The position numbers and the translations under genes were made by a program. The notes under the pieces are model-generated. The model searched no databases, was not told where the DNA came from, and saw only the letters and a program-made list of their open reading frames with translations. Shown one piece after another: positions 12,952 to 17,415 of a stretch of 17,415 nucleotides of DNA (position 1 is the stretch's first letter; every line of letters begins with the position of its first letter). The DNA lies in NCBI GenBank assembly GCA_018830415.1, contig JAHJSJ010000224.1, positions 1 to 17,415 of the forward strand, in the 5' to 3' direction. Source of the stretch: Alphaproteobacteria bacterium. GTDB lineage: Bacteria > Pseudomonadota > Alphaproteobacteria > Sphingomonadales > Sphingomonadaceae.

Positions 12952-14091
12952 ATGCCCCTGTATCATAACGACGATCAGGCCATGCTGGCCGATACCGCGC
13001 GCGGCTTCATGGCCGAAGAAGGCAACATCACCAAGCAACTGCGCCACTGGCGCGACCGCAATTGCAAGGATGGCTTCGGCCACGGCCTCTGGAAGCAGAT
13101 GGCCGAAATGGGCTTTACCGGGATGCTGGTGGGCGAGGATGATGGCGGCCTGGGCATGGGCCATGTCGAAGCCGGGATCGTGCTTGAGGAAATCGGTCGC
13201 AACCTTACCCCGTCGCCGTTTCTGACGTCGTCGGTGCTGGCCGCAACCGCGCTCAATCACGGATCAGCGGACGTGAAGGGCCGCTACCTGCCCGGCCTGA
13301 TCGCAGGTGACAGCGTGTTCGCGGTGGCGATTGATGAAACCGCCAAACATCGCCCCAGCCGCATCACCACCCGCGCCGAACGGTCGGGCAACGGGTTCCG
13401 GCTGTCAGGTTCCAAAAGCTTCGTCGTCTATGGCGGCAGCGCCGACATGATCGTGGTCGCCGCGCGCACTGCTGGAGCGGACGACGACGACGACGGGATT
13501 ACCCTGTTCGCTGTGCCCAAAGACGCCAGCGGGATGAGCCATGACGCGGTGCGGCTGGTCGATTCGTCGATGGCAACCCACACCAAATTCGACAACGTCG
13601 AGCTTGATGGCGATGCGGTGATTGGCGAGGTCGACGGCGGGCGCGAAGTGCTCAATGCGATGCTGCTGGCAGGCCGGGTTGGTGCAGCAGCAGAAGGCGT
13701 GGGCGTTGCCAGCGGGGCGATGGACATGACGGTCGATTACCTGAAACAGCGCAAGCAATTCGGGCGGCTGATCGGTGAGTTTCAGGCGCTGCAACACCGC
13801 GCCAGCCACCTCTATTCCGAAGTCGAAATCGCCCGCGCGGTGACGATCAAGGCGCAGCAATTGCTCGATGCCGGTGCGGAAAGCGCCGACCTGATGACCA
13901 GCGTTGCCAAGGCCAAAGTCGCCAAGGCCGCGCGGCTCGCGGTGCAGGAGGGGGTGCAAATGCACGGCGGCATTGGTATGACCGACGAGTACGATATCGG
14001 CCTCTATATGAAGCGCGACCGCGCCTTGGCCGAATTTCTGGGCGATGCCTATTTCCACGCCAATCGCGTGGCCGAACTGAGCGGGTACTGA
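12952..14091 (+). CDS. Acyl-CoA dehydrogenase partner subunit lacking canonical catalytic Glu
   Basis: A 379-residue acyl-CoA dehydrogenase homologue. It keeps the adenine-pocket motifs KQRKQFGRLIGEFQALQH (265-282, R267 to G271) and VQMHGGIGMTDEYDIGLY (335-352). The flavin-side motifs are replaced: VAIDETAKH (125-133) where EPGSGSD is expected, and SKSFVVYGG (154-162) where K-x-W-T/S-S is expected. At the catalytic-base position it reads EFLGDAYFHANRVAEL (361-376) instead of 'EGTSEI...'. E248 in AAAEGVG is a conserved-looking alternative acid in the helix that carries the base in IVD/LCAD-type enzymes. It most likely pairs with the preceding gene product. AGAGAGGG precedes ATG 12952. The SDR gene starts three bases after its stop codon. 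Confidence 0.92.
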   Translation: MPLYHNDDQAMLADTARGFMAEEGNITKQLRHWRDRNCKDGFGHGLWKQMAEMGFTGMLVGEDDGGLGMGHVEAGIVLEEIGRNLTPSPFLTSSVLAATALNHGSADVKGRYLPGLIAGDSVFAVAIDETAKHRPSRITTRAERSGNGFRLSGSKSFVVYGGSADMIVVAARTAGADDDDDGITLFAVPKDASGMSHDAVRLVDSSMATHTKFDNVELDGDAVIGEVDGGREVLNAMLLAGRVGAAAEGVGVASGAMDMTVDYLKQRKQFGRLIGEFQALQHRASHLYSEVEIARAVTIKAQQLLDAGAESADLMTSVAKAKVAKAARLAVQEGVQMHGGIGMTDEYDIGLYMKRDRALAEFLGDAYFHANRVAELSGY

Positions 14092-14094
14092 CAC

Positions 14095-14904
14095 ATGGAC
14101 ATTCAATCACTTTTCAGCCTCGAAGGGCGCATCGCGCTGGTCACGGGTGGTTCGCGCGGGATCGGCAAGATGTTTGTCGAAGGCCTGCTCGCCGCCGGAT
14201 GCGCGCGGGTTTACATCTCGGCCCGCAAGGTTGAACAGATGCAGGCCACGATTGACGAATTCGGTGCGGATCGGGTGATCGGCATTCCTGCCGACCTCAG
14301 CCAGATGGACGGCATGGTCGCGCTGGCTGATGAATTGCGTCGCCGTGAGACCCGGCTCGATATCCTCATCAACAATGCCGGCGCAGCGTGGGGGCAGCCG
14401 TTCCTCGAATTTACCGAGGCCGGCTGGCACCGGACGATGGATCTGAACGTCAAAACCCCGTTCTTCCTCACCCAGAAACTGCACGATCTGCTGGTCGAAG
14501 GCGGCAAGGCGGGGCATCCGGCCAAGGTGATCCACGTATCGTCAATTGATGGACAGCGGATCAACCCGTGGGAAACCTATGCCTATCAGGCGTCGAAGGC
14601 GGCGGTGATCCAGCTGACCCGGAGGATGGCTGCGCGGCTGATCCACGACAATATCATCGTCACCTCGATCGCGCCGGGCGCATTCCCGTCAGAAATGAAC
14701 AAGGCTGCCAAGGACGCGCCCGATGCCAGCGCGGCAGGCATCCCGGCCAAGCGGATCGGCACGGCGGAAGATATGGCGGCGGCCGCGATCTACCTGTGCA
14801 GCCGCGCAGGCGATTACGTGGTGGGTGACACGCTGACGGTGGATGGCGGCGTGGTCAACGCGCTGCTGCCGAACCACTTCGCCGATCCGGGCGGCAAGGG
14901 CTGA
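14095..14904 (+). CDS. SDR-family oxidoreductase
   Basis: A 269-residue classical short-chain dehydrogenase. Motifs: TGGSRGIG (17-24, cofactor), NNAG (93-96), catalytic S150 with Y164-x-x-x-K168 (AYQASK), and APGAFPSEM (193-201). The ISARK stretch (R44-K45 after the second strand) suggests NADP(H) preference. It resembles RhlG-like and 3-oxoacyl/hydroxyacyl reductases, with an insert GQPFLEFTEAGWHRTMDLNV typical of that group. Given its place three bases after two acyl-CoA dehydrogenase genes, it probably oxidises or reduces a hydroxyl/keto group on the same acyl-CoA chain (for example beta-hydroxyacyl oxidation); this is inference. The upstream ribosome site is weak, so translation is probably coupled to the preceding gene. 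Confidence 0.94.
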   Translation: MDIQSLFSLEGRIALVTGGSRGIGKMFVEGLLAAGCARVYISARKVEQMQATIDEFGADRVIGIPADLSQMDGMVALADELRRRETRLDILINNAGAAWGQPFLEFTEAGWHRTMDLNVKTPFFLTQKLHDLLVEGGKAGHPAKVIHVSSIDGQRINPWETYAYQASKAAVIQLTRRMAARLIHDNIIVTSIAPGAFPSEMNKAAKDAPDASAAGIPAKRIGTAEDMAAAAIYLCSRAGDYVVGDTLTVDGGVVNALLPNHFADPGGKG

Positions 14905-14931
14905 TCGCCTGACCACCGCAAGCTGGCATCG

Positions 14932-14959
14932 CGCAATCGGGAAAATTCTCCTGATTGCG
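14932..14959 (+). terminator. Hairpin after the SDR gene, possible terminator
   Basis: CGCAATC (14932-14938) pairs with GATTGCG (14953-14959), and the stem extends through a G-U pair and GG/CC, giving about ten pairs with a short AT-rich loop. It lies 27 bases after the SDR stop and ahead of the next gene. There is no T tract, so termination is uncertain; a regulatory palindrome for the next gene is possible. Confidence 0.4.
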
Positions 14960-15013
14960 GCAGCAGTTACCCAGGCCTAGATTGGCGCGACTCAACATCT
15001 GAAGGGCCGCGCC

Positions 15014-15640
15014 ATGATGTTCAATTTTCTGATCACCTCCGCCTGCGCGCTTGCGCTGATTGTGCCTGCCGGTGCCTATGCGCAGGAGGCCGCGCCGGCT
15101 TCGCCTGCTGACGAAGAGGAGTTCGCCATTCCGGATGAGGGTGAGGATGCCGCTCCGCCTGCCGAAATCGCGCCGGAAATCGCCGCCGCGCTGGAACAGA
15201 TGGATGAAGTGATCAAGGCGCTCGATGCCAAGGCGACGCGCACCGGCAATAATTGGCAATTCACGCTGGAAGAACGCATGATGATCGTCGTCACCGATAC
15301 GGCGGCGGCGCGGATGCGGATCATCACCCCGATCGCGCTGATTGCCGAACTGCCCGAAGGAGCGATGCAGCGGCTGATGCAGGCCAATTTCGATACCGCG
15401 CTCGATGCGCGTTATGCAGTGGCGCAGGATCTGGTGTGGGGCGCGTTCATGCATCCCCTCGATACGCTGACCCAGCGCGATTTTGCCTCGGGCATCCTGC
15501 AGACCCACAGCATCGGTGCGACCTTCGGCACCAGCTTTTCGAGCGGTGCCATCAGTTATGGCGGCGGCGATAGCGGCGCGATTTTCGAACAGCAATTGGA
15601 AGAACTGCTCAAGGAACTGGAGAAGAACCGTACTACCTGA
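15014..15640 (+). CDS. Exported YbjN/CesT-chaperone-like protein
   Basis: A 208-residue protein. Residues 1-23 form a signal peptide (ITSACALALIVPAGAYA, cleaved before QEA). An acidic, low-complexity linker (about 28-60) follows. The folded part (about 60-175) has the order helix, WQFTLEERMMIVVTD, RMRIITPIALIAELPEGAMQ, LMQANFDTALDARYAVAQDLVWGAFMH (each a separate stretch), and then a helix. The 'M-x-A-N-F-D-x-A-L-D-A-R-Y-A' element and overall strand/helix order are like the YbjN / type III chaperone-like fold seen in sensory and envelope proteins; this is fold-level inference. The tail contains a Gly/Ser segment and a charged coil (EQQLEELLKELEKN). AAGGG precedes ATG 15014; M2 at 15017 is an equal alternative. 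No secretion genes are nearby. The function is unknown. Confidence 0.75.
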   Translation: MMFNFLITSACALALIVPAGAYAQEAAPASPADEEEFAIPDEGEDAAPPAEIAPEIAAALEQMDEVIKALDAKATRTGNNWQFTLEERMMIVVTDTAAARMRIITPIALIAELPEGAMQRLMQANFDTALDARYAVAQDLVWGAFMHPLDTLTQRDFASGILQTHSIGATFGTSFSSGAISYGGGDSGAIFEQQLEELLKELEKNRTT

Positions 15641-15868
15641 TCTGGCGTGCAGGGTGCGACCACGCGCTTTCTGGCCGCAGTTGCGATAGCCTTGATCCCG
15701 AGCCGCTCTACAGCATTTACCGGGCGTGACCGATCCTGTAGCGGTAGCCCATTGTGGTGGCAGCCAAGGGGTGAATTCTTGTCGGCAATTGGGCGCGCGA
15801 TGATCGGGGTCGCCGGCCTGCAAAAGCAGCCGATGGCGCATGGTGGCCTGGTGTTGTAGGGATTGTCG
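15641..15868. other. Intergenic region without recognised features
   Basis: This 228-base gap lies between the YbjN-like gene and the permease gene. A 70-codon frame is present but has no ribosome site or recognisable protein. No clear terminator, promoter or repeat was seen; a promoter for the permease must lie here if that gene is not co-transcribed with the one before it. Confidence 0.4.
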
Positions 15869-17415
15869 ATGCAATCCCTTTTGGCGGACTATGTCACCCC
15901 TTTCGGCCCCTATATCGGCCTTGCCCTGCTAATCGGCATTTTTGCGGCCTTCGCTAGTGAGCGCAGGCCGCCGGTCATCATTGCGGTCACAGGCGGACTG
16001 CTGATGATGCTATTCGGCTTTCTGCCCCCGCGCGAACTGCTGGGCGTGTTCAGCAATTCGGCGCCGATCACGATTGCCGCGATGTTTGTGCTGTCAGGTG
16101 CGTTGCTGCGCACTGGCGCGCTGGAGGAGGTTTCGGGCTGGATCATCCGGCGCACCTTGCGCAAACCCCGGTTGGCGGTGGCGGAGATTGGCGCCGGGAC
16201 CATCGTGGCTTCTGCGTTCATGAACAACACGCCGGTTGTGGTTGTGATGATCCCGATCGTTCAGCGCCTCGCCCGCGTGCTCGGCCTTGCTGCCACCCGG
16301 CTGCTGATCCCGCTGTCCTATATCTCGATCCTTGGTGGGACGCTGACGCTGATCGGCACGTCAACCAATCTGCTGGTCGATGGGGTGGCCCAGCAACAGG
16401 GGCTGGCCGCATTCGGGATCTTTGAAATCACCATGGTCGGCCTGTGCGCCGCGGCGGCCGGGCTTGGGGTGCTGACCCTGACAGGAAGGTTTCTGCTGCC
16501 CGACCGGGCCGCCCACGCCATTGACGATCAGGGTGAGAGCGATGCGTTTCTGTCGCACCTGGTGCTGGCACCGGAAAGCCTGCTGGTCGGGCGCAGGATC
16601 GGTGACATCACCGTTTTTCGCCGCCCTGGCGTGCGTCTTATCGGCGTCCAGCGGGGCAAGGCGATCAATCGGCATGGTTTCGATGATTGGCTGCTTGCGG
16701 CGGGGGATCAACTGATCGTGACTGCCAGCCCGACCGAGCTTGCGTCGCTTGCCGAAGCGGATGATTTCAAGGTCGGTCTGATGGGTGTTGGCGGCGGAGT
16801 AACAACGGCTGGCCCAAACCGACCCCGAGACCTGCGGTTGGTGGAGGCGGTCATTTCTCCTTCCCACCCCATGATCGGGCGCAGACTGGCCGATATACCG
16901 CTGCTGTCCCGGCTCAGGGTTCGCGTGCTTGGCCTTGTCCGGCCCCGCCATGTTGCTGGCCCGGATCTTGCCAATGTGCGCGTGCGGGCAGGCGACCGGT
17001 TGCTTATCGCAGCGGGCAGCGATGCCGCCCAGGCGCTGCAGGCGTATGTCGGCCTGACCGATGTCAGCAAGGCGAAAGTCCGCGCGTTTCGGCGGACCAA
17101 GGCCCCTATCGCCATTGCCACCTTGGCGGGGGTTGTTTTGCTGGCCGCAACATTCGGATGGCCGATCGAAGCGCTCGCTTTGGCCGGGGTCGGCATCGTC
17201 CTGTTGTTCCGCTGCCTTGAACCGGAAGAAGCCTGGGGCGCGATTGACGGTAACACGCTGGTATTGATCTTCGGGATGCTGGCTGTCGGCAAGGGGTTGG
17301 AAAATGCCGGGACGGTCGAATTGATCGTGTCCAGTCTTGAACCGGTGCTGACGACGATGACACCGCTGATTCTGTTGATCGCCATCTATGCCGTCACCAG
17401 CCTGCTTACCGAAAC
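15869..17415 (+). CDS. SLC13/DASS-type permease with two RCK_C (TrkA-C) domains (partial, runs off the right edge)
   Basis: The frame is open from ATG 15869 to the window end, giving 515 residues; family members are about 590, so the last segment is missing. Hydrophobic segments fill about 12-210, with AFMNNTPVVVVMIP (116-129) and GTSTNLLVDG (163-172), the asparagine/threonine-rich hairpin motifs of the DASS (divalent anion:Na+ symporter) fold. Two RCK_C-like domains follow, at about 225-300 (ESLLVGRRIGDITVF... AAGDQLIVTAS) and 322-396 (HPMIGRRLADIPLL... RAGDRLLIAAG). Membrane segments resume at 412. Relatives transport sulfate, dicarboxylates or other anions; the cargo cannot be read here. 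A TAG at 15857 sets an upstream limit, and TAGGGA gives a ribosome site. Confidence 0.9.
   Translation, partial: MQSLLADYVTPFGPYIGLALLIGIFAAFASERRPPVIIAVTGGLLMMLFGFLPPRELLGVFSNSAPITIAAMFVLSGALLRTGALEEVSGWIIRRTLRKPRLAVAEIGAGTIVASAFMNNTPVVVVMIPIVQRLARVLGLAATRLLIPLSYISILGGTLTLIGTSTNLLVDGVAQQQGLAAFGIFEITMVGLCAAAAGLGVLTLTGRFLLPDRAAHAIDDQGESDAFLSHLVLAPESLLVGRRIGDITVFRRPGVRLIGVQRGKAINRHGFDDWLLAAGDQLIVTASPTELASLAEADDFKVGLMGVGGGVTTAGPNRPRDLRLVEAVISPSHPMIGRRLADIPLLSRLRVRVLGLVRPRHVAGPDLANVRVRAGDRLLIAAGSDAAQALQAYVGLTDVSKAKVRAFRRTKAPIAIATLAGVVLLAATFGWPIEALALAGVGIVLLFRCLEPEEAWGAIDGNTLVLIFGMLAVGKGLENAGTVELIVSSLEPVLTTMTPLILLIAIYAVTSLLTE

Noticed and set aside
14855..15874. A 339-codon minus-strand open frame opposite the YbjN-like gene
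   Set aside because: The protein is Arg/His/Gly-rich, lacks a ribosome site and recognisable domain, and the plus-strand gene has a signal peptide and ribosome site.
16361..17385. Minus-strand open frames of 196 and 225 codons opposite the permease
   Set aside because: The plus-strand permease frame is open throughout with clear transport motifs and RCK_C domains; the opposite frames show no domain.

Overview
The window is GC-rich chromosomal DNA from an alphaproteobacterium, most likely a sphingomonad (Sphingomonadales, perhaps Erythrobacteraceae). This rests on protein style, codon use, a TonB-less lipoprotein and peptidase mix, a small SWIB protein, and a CTGAGCCTGTCGAAG-type REP repeat that I associate with sphingomonad genomes. 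No rRNA, tRNA, CRISPR array or phage module is visible. The ACAD, dapD, SDR and dipeptidase calls are strong; the Ppx tail, promoters and operators are tentative.

Layout. 1-172 is the 3' end of a gene, possibly Ppx/GppA. 173-575 has no intact gene but holds a badly decayed IS481-like transposase on the minus strand. 576-1013 encodes a small lipoprotein, convergent with a large S41 peptidase lipoprotein (2514-1039, minus). 2764-3645 carries a YbhB/PEBP protein and a SWIB-domain protein, closed by a strong terminator. 3860-5149 is an exported M19 dipeptidase whose stop codon directly abuts the stop of a convergent 50-residue membrane protein, which lies downstream of dapD (6214-5378, minus).

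6280-14904 is the metabolic core: a divergent acyl-CoA locus. Leftward, in transcription order, run a GPH-type MFS carrier, an ACAD10/11-like acyl-CoA dehydrogenase, a zinc alcohol dehydrogenase and an APH-fold kinase. Rightward run two dissimilar acyl-CoA dehydrogenases and an SDR. The kinase plus ACAD11-like pair resembles the phosphorylation/elimination chemistry known for 4-hydroxyacyl-CoA (levulinate LvaA/LvaC; mammalian ACAD10/11). The two rightward ACADs carry complementary halves of the usual active-site motifs and look like a heteromeric enzyme. A two-armed REP-like element sits between the ACAD and ADH genes.

15014-15640 encodes an exported YbjN/CesT-like protein. From 15869 an SLC13-type permease with two RCK_C domains runs off the right edge.
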